A stretch of 9,325 bases of DNA from Spirochaetales bacterium (lineage in GTDB: Bacteria > Spirochaetota > Spirochaetia > Treponematales > Rectinemataceae), in NCBI GenBank assembly GCA_015657395.1, contig JADLKI010000008.1, forward strand, positions 199,387 to 208,711. Reading direction: 5' to 3'. The notes under the pieces were generated by a model. The model ran no database searches. It worked only from the letters and a program-made list of their open reading frames with translations, and had not been told where the DNA came from. This document shows positions 1 to 6,314 of the stretch, one piece after another; position 1 is the stretch's first letter, and every line of letters begins with the position of its first letter. Both the position numbers and the translations under genes were made by a program.

Positions 1-123
1 CCCAAGCACTTCCAGATCACCTTTTTCGGCATGGACCTCGTCCGTCACGTTCTGTGCAAGCACAGGACTTGCTGCAAACATGACCATCAAAAACACGACC
101 GCAGCAATTTTCAATTTTTTCAT
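1..123 (-). CDS. N-terminal part of an unknown secreted protein (runs off the window start)
   Basis: The reverse strand reads ATG at 123-121, followed by 41 open codons to the window edge. The start is strongly supported by GGGAGG about five bases upstream (complement of 129-134). The N-terminus is a textbook Sec signal peptide: a basic start (MKKLK), a hydrophobic core at about residues 6-18, then SPVLA before Gln24, so signal peptidase I cleavage is expected after Ala23. The mature part seen begins QNVTDEVHAEKGDLEVLG. There is no lipobox cysteine, so the product should be periplasmic or exported rather than a lipoprotein. Too little is present to name a family and I do not recognise it. It is divergent from tag across a 123-base AT-rich gap. 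Confidence 0.8.
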   Translation of the reverse strand, partial: MKKLKIAAVVFLMVMFAASPVLAQNVTDEVHAEKGDLEVLG

Positions 124-246
124 TCTTTCCTCCCAATCTGCCTGAATTATAAGAAAAATGCAAAACCATGCAGCTCTATTATAATTATATTCATCCAAAA
201 ACCGAAATCAATCCCAATCTGCCTGTATTCATGGTATCATCGCAGC
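124..246. promoter_or_regulatory. AT-rich divergent intergenic region with candidate -10 boxes
   Basis: This gap separates the minus-strand secreted-protein gene from tag. It is markedly more AT-rich than the coding DNA on either side. The complement of 146-151 is an exact TATAAT, placed so that transcription would start just upstream of the GGGAGG ribosome site of the minus-strand gene. On the plus strand an exact TATAAT lies at 180-185, and a TGGTATCAT extended -10 at 232-240 directly precedes tag. No convincing TTGACA-like -35 was found for any of them, so the promoter calls rest on the -10 matches alone. Confidence 0.4.
232..240 (+). promoter_or_regulatory. Extended -10 box of tag, placed for a leaderless transcript
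   Basis: TGGTATCAT fits the extended -10 pattern TGnTATAAT with one mismatch. Its last base is followed by six bases and then the ATG of tag at 247, so the predicted transcription start falls on the A of the start codon. No Shine-Dalgarno-like purine run precedes that ATG. The position is inferred from consensus only. Confidence 0.4.
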
Positions 247-813
247 ATGACCAGATGCTCATGGTGCGGAGACGATCCTCTGTATGTGCGATATCACGAT
301 GAAGAGTGGGGCACCCCCGTGCACGATGAACGCACCCACTTCGAATTCCTGCTGCTCGAGACCCAGCAGGCGGGGCTTTCCTGGCGTACGATCCTCGGCA
401 AGCGCGAAGCCTATCGCAGCGCCTTCGCCAATTTCGACCCGGAGCGTGTCGCCCGTTATTCCGAAAAGGATATCGAGCGCCTGCTGCTGGATCCCGGCCT
501 TATACGCAACAGACGGAAACTTGAAGCTGCGGTGACGAATGCCCGCACTTTTCTTGCCATTCAGGACCAGCACGGCTCGTTCGACGACTGGATCTGGCAC
601 TTCACCGGAGGCCGGCCTATTACAAACCACTGGCAGACACTTTCGGAAATCCCCGCCCGCACGGAGCTTTCGGACCTGATCAGCAGTGAAATGCGCAGGG
701 CCGGTTTTTCATTTGTCGGCTCAGTGACAATCTATGCACACCTGCAGGCGATCGGCATTGTCAACGACCATCTTGTGAGCTGTTTTCGTCATGGACAGAT
801 CGCGGGCCTCTGA
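247..813 (+). CDS. tag: DNA-3-methyladenine glycosylase I
   Basis: The 188-residue product closely follows E. coli Tag (187 residues) along its length. Tag is a helix-hairpin-helix-superfamily base-excision enzyme that removes 3-methyladenine from alkylated DNA. The family zinc ligands appear in register: Cys4 and His17 near the start (RCSWC, YHDEEWG), and the His and Cys of VNDHLVSC near the end. The base-pocket residues Tyr16, Glu38 and Trp46 (LLLETQQAGLSW) are present, and FVG at about residue 157 fits the family C-terminal helix region. The start at 247 gives the normal family N-terminus. An open frame runs further upstream but encodes low-complexity, family-unlike sequence that overlaps the divergent gene. 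No ribosome site is visible, but a -10-like box lies just ahead. It appears to be a single-gene unit, with ferritin 89 bases downstream having its own ribosome site. Confidence 0.93.
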   Translation: MTRCSWCGDDPLYVRYHDEEWGTPVHDERTHFEFLLLETQQAGLSWRTILGKREAYRSAFANFDPERVARYSEKDIERLLLDPGLIRNRRKLEAAVTNARTFLAIQDQHGSFDDWIWHFTGGRPITNHWQTLSEIPARTELSDLISSEMRRAGFSFVGSVTIYAHLQAIGIVNDHLVSCFRHGQIAGL

Positions 814-831
814 TTTATTTTTCTATTTATA

Positions 832-846
832 TAAAAATCATTATAT
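832..846. promoter_or_regulatory. Possible Fur/PerR-family operator upstream of ferritin
   Basis: TAAAAATCATTATAT matches the PerR-type box TTATAATnATTATAA at 11 of 14 positions, and contains ATCATTAT, which resembles half of a Fur box. It lies in the AT-rich tag-ferritin gap and overlaps a TATATT -10 candidate at 842-847. Ferritin genes are often under Fur or PerR control, so the location is sensible. AT-rich sequence makes chance matches easy, and the two arms are only partly symmetrical. Confidence 0.25.
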
Positions 847-902
847 TCAAAATACGAGTGGTTCAACCGCCCAACGTCAAATCAATACTATGGAGGCACA
901 TG

Positions 903-1421
903 ATGCTGTCACAGAAAATGGCCGATCGGATAAATCTTCAGATCAACCGCGAAATATATTCGGCATATCTCTATCTCGCAATGGCTGCCAAAATGAATGA
1001 ACTCGGCTATACCGGAATCGGGAAATGGCTCACCGTCCAGTATCACGAGGAGATGTTCCATGCGATGAAATTCGTGGGATATCTCCAAGACCAGAGCGCA
1101 GTCGTCACATTTGCCAGAATCGAAGCGCCTGAATTCAAAGAAAAGGATGTGAAGCCCCTCTTCCAGCATGTTCTCTCCCACGAGCAGGCCGTCTCCGCGA
1201 GCATCCGGGAAATCATGGACCTTGCAATCGCCGAAAAGGACTATGCGACCCAGACCTTTGTGCAGTGGTATATCAACGAACAGGTGGAAGAGGAAAAGAG
1301 CGCGGCCGAAATCCTCCAGAGCATCGATCTCGTCGGCAACGCTGGTCAGGGCCTCTTCCTGCTCAACACCGAGCTCGGCAAACGCGATCCCTCTGTCCCT
1401 CTCGATTTCAACAAGATTTGA
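903..1421 (+). CDS. ftnA: Non-haem ferritin (iron storage)
   Basis: This is a bacterial ferritin of 172 residues, normal for the family. It oxidises Fe2+ and stores the iron inside a 24-subunit cytoplasmic shell. The full ferroxidase set is present in E. coli FtnA numbering: Glu17 (INREIYSAY), Glu50 and His53 (YHEEMFHA), Glu94 (SHEQ), Gln127 and Glu130 (NEQVEEE). Tyr24 is also kept. No haem-binding methionine typical of bacterioferritin is evident at the expected site, so ferritin is preferred. GGAGG at 892-896 is six bases before ATG 903, a better spacing than the adjacent ATG at 900. A GTG start at 858 would add an unlike extension. The gene has its own terminator downstream and a possible iron- or peroxide-responsive site upstream, so it looks like an independent unit. 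Confidence 0.95.
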   Translation: MLSQKMADRINLQINREIYSAYLYLAMAAKMNELGYTGIGKWLTVQYHEEMFHAMKFVGYLQDQSAVVTFARIEAPEFKEKDVKPLFQHVLSHEQAVSASIREIMDLAIAEKDYATQTFVQWYINEQVEEEKSAAEILQSIDLVGNAGQGLFLLNTELGKRDPSVPLDFNKI

Positions 1422-1488
1422 TGCCCGCAAAAATTAAGACCGGAACTCTGATGCCGTGCCATCTTTCCTGATCGATATTGAATCATAC

Positions 1489-1518
1489 AAGCCCGCTGCC
1501 GTGTCGAGGCGGGCTTTT
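1489..1518 (+). terminator. Rho-independent terminator after ferritin
   Basis: AAGCCCGC (1489-1496) pairs perfectly with GCGGGCTT (1509-1516) around a 12-base loop, and the stem runs into TTTT at 1515-1518. The run of T follows only on the plus strand, so it ends transcription coming from ferritin. It insulates the thrC operon, whose coding region starts about 30 bases later. Confidence 0.88.
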
Positions 1519-1537
1519 CTCATACCCGCGACTCCTG

Positions 1538-1543
1538 TATGCT
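1538..1543 (+). promoter_or_regulatory. Weak -10-like box just before thrC
   Basis: TATGCT matches TATAAT at four of six positions and ends seven bases before the chosen thrC ATG at 1551. There is no Shine-Dalgarno sequence before that ATG, and a terminator lies just upstream, so thrC should have a promoter in this short gap. The -35 is poor and overlaps the terminator T-run. Confidence 0.25.
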
Positions 1544-1550
1544 CATACAT

Positions 1551-3143
1551 ATGACAGTCCGCTATACAAGCACACGAAATGCCCATGTCAACGTGAGCAT
1601 CGCAGAGGCCATCGTACAGGGAATGCCTCAGGACGGCGGGCTTTTTGTTCCCACGGAAATACCGAAACCGCCGCCCGAGGCGCTTTTAGAGCCGAATCTC
1701 CCGTACGCCGAGCTGGCCCGGGTTGTGATGTCTCCATGGTTCGATTGGCCAGAACGCGAGCTCCGTCCCCTCATCGAGGAGGCATATTCGAGGACCGTCG
1801 AACACCCGATGTTCGACGGTCCTGAAATTGTTCCTCTCGTCGCGGCCGGCTCGCTGGCCTGCGATGGCAGTCGACGGCGCGCAGGCGGGGCCACGCCGCT
1901 TTTCCTGCTTGAGCTCTTTCATGGCAGAACCTGTGCATTCAAGGATCTCGCCCTCAGTCTTCTGGGGGGGCTGCTGCGCACAAGTCTTGAAAAATGCGGT
2001 ATCGATGAGCCGGTGCTCATACTCACCGCGACTTCGGGCGACACCGGCTCCGCGGCGCTCGCCGGGCTTGGGGGGCGACCAGGCATCCGCATAGCGGTCA
2101 TTTACCCCGCCACGGGAACGAGCCAGATACAGCGCCTTCAGATGACCTCCGTCCCCACTGAGGGCCGGTTCGTCGTCGGCCTTCGAGGCAATTTTGACGA
2201 CGCGCAGCGGGCAGTCAAGGCCATCTTCCAAACTGCGCATAATCCCGATTCACCTTTTTTCGGACTGCGCCTCAGCTCCGCAAACTCAATCAACATCGGA
2301 AGACTTTTGCCTCAAATCGTCTATTATGTGAAAGCCTGGCGCGACTTGGTTTTCTCGGGCGCACTACAGAGAGACAAAGCCTTTGATGTTGTCGTGCCGA
2401 GCGGCAATTTCGGCGATATTCTGGCCGCCCGCTATGCAAAAGCAATGGGCGTCCCCATACAAAACCTCGTGTGTGCTTCAAACTCCAACCAAATTCTGCA
2501 CGATTTTTTCAGCACGGGCCTCTACGATAGACGGAGAAAATTCTCAAGGACCCTGAGCCCCTCGATGGACATCCTGGTCTCCAGCAATCTGGAACGGCTC
2601 CTGTACCTTGCGCTCGATAACAATCCTGAACTCCTCGCATCCACGATGGGCAAATTCGAGCATGAAGGCTTCTTTCAACTGTCCGGGCATGACCGCACCA
2701 GAATCGCCGATTTCTCTGCAGGATGGGCGGACGACGACAAAACGCTTGCGAGCATTCGGCACATGTGGGAAGCCCACGGCGTACTCGTCGACCCGCACAC
2801 CGCAGTCGCCTGCGCCGTTGCGCATGAGCCGACAGAGAAAAGAGGGACGGAGGTTGAGGCCTCTACTCCCCTCGTCATTGCGGCGACCGCAAGTCCCTTT
2901 AAATTCCCCGCCGCCTGCCTCGAGGCGCTCCAGGGACTATCGCCTTCTTTACGCGAAAATACCGATGACCTTCAGCTCGCCTTCGAACTTTCCCAGACTA
3001 CCGGCATCCCTGTTCCGGGGCCCATCGCGGCGCTCGCCGCCGCACAAATCCAGCACCGCACCATCGCCGGAGAAGCGGAGCTTGAACCGCTGCTCGCCGA
3101 GTTCGCCCATCAGACACAACGGGGCTCTTATGATAGAGATTGA
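1551..3143 (+). CDS. thrC: Threonine synthase (clostridial-type)
   Basis: The enzyme converts O-phosphohomoserine to threonine using pyridoxal phosphate, the last step of the pathway. The N-terminus (YTSTRN, EAIVQGMPQDGGLFVP) is typical of threonine synthase. The PLP lysine is Lys131 in TCAFKDLA. Phosphate- and cofactor-binding segments are TSGDTGSAAL (161-170), NSINIGRLLPQIVYY (245-259), VPSGNFGDILAA (282-293) and SPSMDILVSSNLERLLY (336-352). Wording such as CAFKD and SPSMDILVSSNLERL resembles clostridial ThrC, which hints at old transfer. At 530 residues it is somewhat long: about six extra residues near 81-87 and about 15 near 98-115 look inserted. HGRT replaces the usual HGPT before the lysine. 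The start at 1551 fits the family; an in-frame ATG at 1539 adds four residues. Its end overlaps thrB by 14 bases. Confidence 0.95.
   Translation: MTVRYTSTRNAHVNVSIAEAIVQGMPQDGGLFVPTEIPKPPPEALLEPNLPYAELARVVMSPWFDWPERELRPLIEEAYSRTVEHPMFDGPEIVPLVAAGSLACDGSRRRAGGATPLFLLELFHGRTCAFKDLALSLLGGLLRTSLEKCGIDEPVLILTATSGDTGSAALAGLGGRPGIRIAVIYPATGTSQIQRLQMTSVPTEGRFVVGLRGNFDDAQRAVKAIFQTAHNPDSPFFGLRLSSANSINIGRLLPQIVYYVKAWRDLVFSGALQRDKAFDVVVPSGNFGDILAARYAKAMGVPIQNLVCASNSNQILHDFFSTGLYDRRRKFSRTLSPSMDILVSSNLERLLYLALDNNPELLASTMGKFEHEGFFQLSGHDRTRIADFSAGWADDDKTLASIRHMWEAHGVLVDPHTAVACAVAHEPTEKRGTEVEASTPLVIAATASPFKFPAACLEALQGLSPSLRENTDDLQLAFELSQTTGIPVPGPIAALAAAQIQHRTIAGEAELEPLLAEFAHQTQRGSYDRD
1791..1823. repeat. Perfect 13-bp inverted repeat inside thrC
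   Basis: AGGACCGTCGAAC (1791-1803) is the exact reverse complement of GTTCGACGGTCCT (1811-1823), with a seven-base loop ACCCGAT. No T-run follows on either strand, so it is not a normal terminator. It encodes residues 81-91 of ThrC (RTVEHPMFDGP). The right arm encodes the family-like FDGP segment, while the left arm plus loop encode residues that look extra. Confidence 0.9.
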
Positions 3144-4080
3144 AGTCCCCGCAACAAGCGCGAATCTCGGCCCCGGCTTCGACTGCCTCGGGATTGCCCT
3201 GTCGCTCTCAAACATAGTCCGCATCGAAAGAGCCGCCAGAACAAGCCTGAAAGGATGCCCATCCCAGTGGGCCGGGGAGGACAATCTTTTTCTGCGCTCA
3301 TTCCGTCATGCATGCTCGGTCCTGCAAACCTCTGTCCCCAAAATCTCTGTCGAATTTGTCACACATATTCCACCCGCCCATGGCCTCGGCTCGAGCGCGT
3401 CCCTCGCGGTGGCGGGAGCGGCGGCCGCGCTTCTTCTCCATAAAGGGGCAGACGCGGGGACAGAAGTCGAATACTCCGGTTTTCTGCGCAGTCCGGAGAA
3501 TCTGGACTTTCTTCTCCGGGTGACCGCCGATATCGAAGGACATCCGGACAATGCGGCTCCGGCCATCTACGGGGGCTTCACCGCCGCGGCACTCGCAGGG
3601 CAGGAAATCATCGTCAGCCACAGCAGTGTGCCCGAAGCCTGGCTTTTTGCGGCCTGCATCCCGGACTTTAATCTCGCAACAAGTGTGGCGCGCAAGGCCC
3701 TGCCAGATATATACTCTCGTACAGACGTCGTACATTCGCTCTCCCATGCCGTGCTCACCGCCCTGGCGATACAGAAGGCCGATCTGATTATGCTCAGCCG
3801 CGCCTGCGAAGACCGGATCCACGAACCATATCGTCGTCCCCTTATTCCTGATTTTGAAATTGTGGAGACTACCTGCCGGGCACAGAATGCCGCCGCAGTG
3901 TGGATATCGGGTTCGGGACCCACAATCTTGGCAGTATTCGAAACCTCTGTCCCCGAAAAAAATGAGAAAAGCCTCGAGTCCGCCATCGCGGAGCGGGCCC
4001 AACACTCGTGGCGCACCGTTTTCCTGCACGCCGACAATTTGGGAATTCGCGCACATAAAATCCATGAGGAGGAATTATGA
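3130..4080 (+). CDS. thrB: Homoserine kinase
   Basis: This GHMP-family kinase phosphorylates L-homoserine with ATP, making the substrate of ThrC. The 316-residue product is of normal length. The N-terminal motif PATSANLGPGFDCLG (7-21) is characteristic of homoserine kinase. The ATP-binding GHMP motif is IPPAHGLGSSAS (about 79-90), EGHPDNAAPAIYGG supplies the next conserved segment, and the C-terminal GHMP motif is SGSGPTILAVF. The start at 3130 lies inside the last codons of thrC (14-base overlap), which points to translational coupling. The frame is open upstream within thrC, but that sequence is unlike any kinase. The stop overlaps the next start as ATGA. Having thrC and thrB adjacent gives the final two threonine steps in one transcript; hom and lysC are not in the window. 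Confidence 0.95.
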   Translation: MIEIEVPATSANLGPGFDCLGIALSLSNIVRIERAARTSLKGCPSQWAGEDNLFLRSFRHACSVLQTSVPKISVEFVTHIPPAHGLGSSASLAVAGAAAALLLHKGADAGTEVEYSGFLRSPENLDFLLRVTADIEGHPDNAAPAIYGGFTAAALAGQEIIVSHSSVPEAWLFAACIPDFNLATSVARKALPDIYSRTDVVHSLSHAVLTALAIQKADLIMLSRACEDRIHEPYRRPLIPDFEIVETTCRAQNAAAVWISGSGPTILAVFETSVPEKNEKSLESAIAERAQHSWRTVFLHADNLGIRAHKIHEEEL

Positions 4081-4679
4081 ATACGACGTTCTGCACTTCT
4101 CTTTCGTCTTCTTTTGGCGACGTTCTCATTCTCTGGGAAGGTCAAGACACCGCAAGGCTCCGCCGGATTTACCTGCCCCAAAATGGTGCCGGTCATCTTG
4201 AGCAGGCCCGGACAGATTTCCCGGACCTGAAACTGTGGGAGAAGGGTACCGCTCTGCCTTCCGCCATCGAGTCCGTTGCGGAGCTGCTCCGAGCCATTCT
4301 TGCGGGTCACCCCGTCGAGCTGCCTCTTTCACTTCTTAGACAGAGTCTGGGCCACCTTGGTAATTTTCAGCAAAAGATACTTATGCTCAATGCCACCATT
4401 CCCTTCGGTCACATCTGCACCTACCGCGAACTTGCGAAGGGGAGCGGCAATCCCCAGGCCTCTCGCGCTGTCGCCCACGCGCTGGCGCAAAATCCACTGC
4501 CTCTCCTCATCCCATGCCACCGGGTCGTCGGCTCGAATGGGAACCTGACGGGCTATCAGGGCGGCACAAGCCTGAAGCGGCGCCTCCTTGAGCTGGAGGG
4601 TATTCCATTTTCTTCTTCGGCCGTGGAACTCAAGCGCGCCAAACTGTGGGTTTTCCCTTTGGCCGACATCAAAAGATGA
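4077..4679 (+). CDS. ogt: Methylated-DNA--[protein]-cysteine S-methyltransferase (O6-alkylguanine repair)
   Basis: This suicide repair protein transfers the alkyl group from O6-methylguanine to its own cysteine. The acceptor is Cys147 in the diagnostic IPCHRVVGSNGNLTGY motif (145-160). Other family residues are visible: Tyr116 in TYRELA, the arginine finger Arg130 in GNPQASRAV, and Asn139 in QNPLPLLIPCHR. The N-terminal part (about 1-85) is the usual poorly conserved lead domain. At 200 residues it is longer than many Ogt proteins, with about 25 extra C-terminal residues after LLELEG. GAGGAGG at 4066-4072 and the ATGA overlap with thrB set the start and indicate coupling to the threonine genes. 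No Ada-type Cys-rich regulatory domain is present, so this is the stand-alone Ogt type. Confidence 0.94.
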   Translation: MNTTFCTSLSSSFGDVLILWEGQDTARLRRIYLPQNGAGHLEQARTDFPDLKLWEKGTALPSAIESVAELLRAILAGHPVELPLSLLRQSLGHLGNFQQKILMLNATIPFGHICTYRELAKGSGNPQASRAVAHALAQNPLPLLIPCHRVVGSNGNLTGYQGGTSLKRRLLELEGIPFSSSAVELKRAKLWVFPLADIKR

Positions 4680-4721
4680 AACCTTTTGTTGCGCGCATAC
4701 CTGGCATGGGTTATCTTACGA

Positions 4722-5558
4722 ATGATGAGCGATGAGACCAACATGGGCGCCGCGGCTGTCGAAGCTTCTGTACCTATGCCCGTCATCTTTGCCGGACATG
4801 GACTCCCGATAAACGCGGCGCTGGACAACGACTTTGCCGCATCGCTCCACGAACTCAAAACCCGCATTCCTGTCCCCGCTGCCGTTGCAGTGATGTCCTC
4901 CCACTGGATCTCCCCGGAAGTTCAGGTAACCAGCGCACCCCAGCCCCGACAGATATTCGACAGCATCGAATTCCAGCAGGAACTGCACGAGATCTGCTAT
5001 GAACCTCCCGGAGAACCCGAACTGGCAGAGACAATCTGCAGCCTTCTGCGCTCCTCGGGCATCAATGCCAAAACCGATCCCAAGCGTGGCCTCGATACGG
5101 GCGTCTGGGGTGTTCTCGTCCACATGTTCCCCGATGCCCAAATCCCTGTTGTCGAAATAAGTCTCTCGTATCATGTCGACACTTCGAGGATCATCAAAGT
5201 CGGGAAGGCGCTTGCGCCTCTCAGAACCAGAGGAGTCTTGCTGATAGGAAGCGGAGGGCTGGTGCACAACATCTATGAAATGAGCAAAGACATCAACACC
5301 AAACCGCCTGCATGGGCCATCGAGGCCGACAAAAAAATCGCCGAGCTCGTTCAGACTGGAAATGCCGCCGCGCTCAGCGAATTCACACTGCAGAATCTCG
5401 GTCGTTCACCGGCGATTCCTACGCCCGAACACATTTTGCCGGCCATCGCTGTCCTCGCGATGAAAGAGCCTGAAGACCACGTGAGCTTTTTCCATGATTC
5501 ATTCCAGAATTCAACTGTTTCGATGCGCTCTTTCATCATCCGGCGCGAGAGAACCTGA
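4722..5558 (+). CDS. DODA/LigB-type extradiol dioxygenase family protein with altered active site
   Basis: The product resembles E. coli YgiD and DOPA-4,5-dioxygenase-like proteins over its length (278 residues). Recognisable segments are VIFAGHGLPINAALDND (21-37), VMSSHWISPEVQVTSAP (57-73), VLVHMFPDAQIPVVEISL (131-148), GSGGLVHN (176-183), IPTPEHILP (232-240) and STVSMRS near the end. The metal ligands known from YgiD are all kept as His26, His61 and His237, and His182 of VHN is present. The usual GLDHG motif reads GLDTG, with Thr126 replacing the histidine expected to act in catalysis, and SGN reads SGG. A metal-binding protein of the superfamily is secure, but dioxygenase activity and substrate are not. 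The start is uncertain: ATG 4722, 4725 and 4743 are in frame with no clear ribosome site. It lies 42 bases after ogt, probably in the thrCB transcript, and overlaps rsmG tail to tail. Confidence 0.85.
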   Translation: MMSDETNMGAAAVEASVPMPVIFAGHGLPINAALDNDFAASLHELKTRIPVPAAVAVMSSHWISPEVQVTSAPQPRQIFDSIEFQQELHEICYEPPGEPELAETICSLLRSSGINAKTDPKRGLDTGVWGVLVHMFPDAQIPVVEISLSYHVDTSRIIKVGKALAPLRTRGVLLIGSGGLVHNIYEMSKDINTKPPAWAIEADKKIAELVQTGNAAALSEFTLQNLGRSPAIPTPEHILPAIAVLAMKEPEDHVSFFHDSFQNSTVSMRSFIIRRERT

Positions 5559-6245
5559 CGACACTTTCTTCGCGACGACCACACAGCGCTCTTCTTCCAA
5601 AAAAGGAACCCACACAGGTATGATCTGGGCATTCGAGGCCAGACCGCCCAGCACGGGATCATCCGAAAGTTCGGCGAGCTCAAGCCTTGCATGCATTATC
5701 CGTCCTTTGTAGGCACATAAAGCTCCACCCGGCTGAATCTTTTTCCATATTGACCGAAACAGTTTCCTCTCGCCAAAAGGCTTCAGCGCACGGAATACGA
5801 CGCACTGCAGCGGCTCGTGCTCATCTTCCACCGTGCTTTGACGAATCTCGACATTTTCAAGCCCCAAAAGCATCACAATGTTTTCCAAAAACCGCGCTCT
5901 CTTCTCAAGCCTCTCTATCAAAATGAAAGAATGCTCCGGGAACGCCATGGAGAGCGGAATCCCGGGGAACCCCGCGCCTGCCCCGATATCGGCAACGCGC
6001 ACTTTTTCCCCCTGCGCGGCGGAACTTTCGATATCAGCGAACAGTTCTGCCAGCACTCGCCAGGGGGCCAGACTGTCGAGCACATGTTTTATGACAAGCT
6101 CTTCACCTTCGGCATTGACGAGGCCATAGAGAGGATTCCACCGTTCCAGTTCATCGAGATACCCCGACAATGTTTCGAGAATTCCGCCTGAGATATCGAA
6201 ATCGAGGGCCGCCAAGCCCCGGGCAAGCAATTGTTCATGATTCAT
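5511..6245 (-). CDS. rsmG: 16S rRNA (guanine-527-N7)-methyltransferase
   Basis: RsmG (formerly GidB) methylates G527 in the 530 loop of 16S rRNA with S-adenosylmethionine. The SAM-binding motif DIGAGAGFPGIPL (86-98) is diagnostic. KHVLDSL (53-59) matches the family N-terminal motif, the acidic end of motif II is LIERLEKRARFL (109-120), and Arg152 (FRAL) and Lys180 (AYKG) fit conserved catalytic-face residues. At 244 residues it is longer than E. coli RsmG (207). Part of the excess is an insert before the SAM motif, and part is a C-terminal tail after VVVAKK that is largely encoded where the gene overlaps the dioxygenase-like gene. ATG 6245 was chosen from family length and because a TATAAT sits just upstream. 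In-frame ATGs at 6251 and 6278 are alternatives. No Shine-Dalgarno site is seen. Confidence 0.93.
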   Translation of the reverse strand: MNHEQLLARGLAALDFDISGGILETLSGYLDELERWNPLYGLVNAEGEELVIKHVLDSLAPWRVLAELFADIESSAAQGEKVRVADIGAGAGFPGIPLSMAFPEHSFILIERLEKRARFLENIVMLLGLENVEIRQSTVEDEHEPLQCVVFRALKPFGERKLFRSIWKKIQPGGALCAYKGRIMHARLELAELSDDPVLGGLASNAQIIPVWVPFLEEERCVVVAKKVSSGSLAPDDERAHRNS

Positions 6246-6252
6246 CGTCATT

Positions 6253-6258
6253 ATTATA
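6253..6258 (-). promoter_or_regulatory. Exact TATAAT -10 box ahead of rsmG
   Basis: The complement of 6253-6258 is TATAAT. Seven bases separate it from ATG 6245, so a transcript would start at or next to the start codon. An exact TTGACA (complement of 6280-6285) lies upstream, but its spacing of 21 bases is longer than the usual 16-18, so the pairing of these two elements is doubtful. Confidence 0.4.
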
Positions 6259-6279
6259 TCATCAGACTGCAGCGCCATG

Positions 6280-6302
6280 TGTCAATGCATGGTGGCATGA
6301 CA
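6280..6302. repeat. Imperfect inverted repeat between rsmG and pyrG
   Basis: TGTCAATGC (6280-6288) and GCATGACA (6295-6302) form an inverted repeat that is perfect except for one extra A, around a six-base centre. It includes the TTGACA of the rsmG side and lies between the two divergent genes, a natural place for an operator. No regulator can be named from it. Confidence 0.4.
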
Positions 6303-6314
6303 GACCAAACAGGA

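Noticed and set aside
31..246. 72-codon in-frame extension upstream of tag
   Set aside because: The translation is low-complexity and unlike the family, overlaps the divergent secreted-protein gene, and the start at 247 gives the normal Tag N-terminus and length.
858..902. GTG start giving a longer ferritin
   Set aside because: It adds residues absent from ferritins and lies upstream of a good GGAGG site that clearly serves ATG 903.
1857..1886. Seven-bp inverted repeat GCCTGCG/CGCAGGC inside thrC
   Set aside because: Short, GC-rich arms with a 16-base loop are expected by chance.
1686..2240. 184-codon minus-strand reading frame opposite thrC
   Set aside because: It is antisense to conserved threonine synthase motifs and its translation shows no domain.
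3298..4065. 255-codon minus-strand reading frame opposite thrB
   Set aside because: It lies entirely inside a certain gene, has no recognisable motif and is the usual antisense shadow of GC-rich coding DNA.
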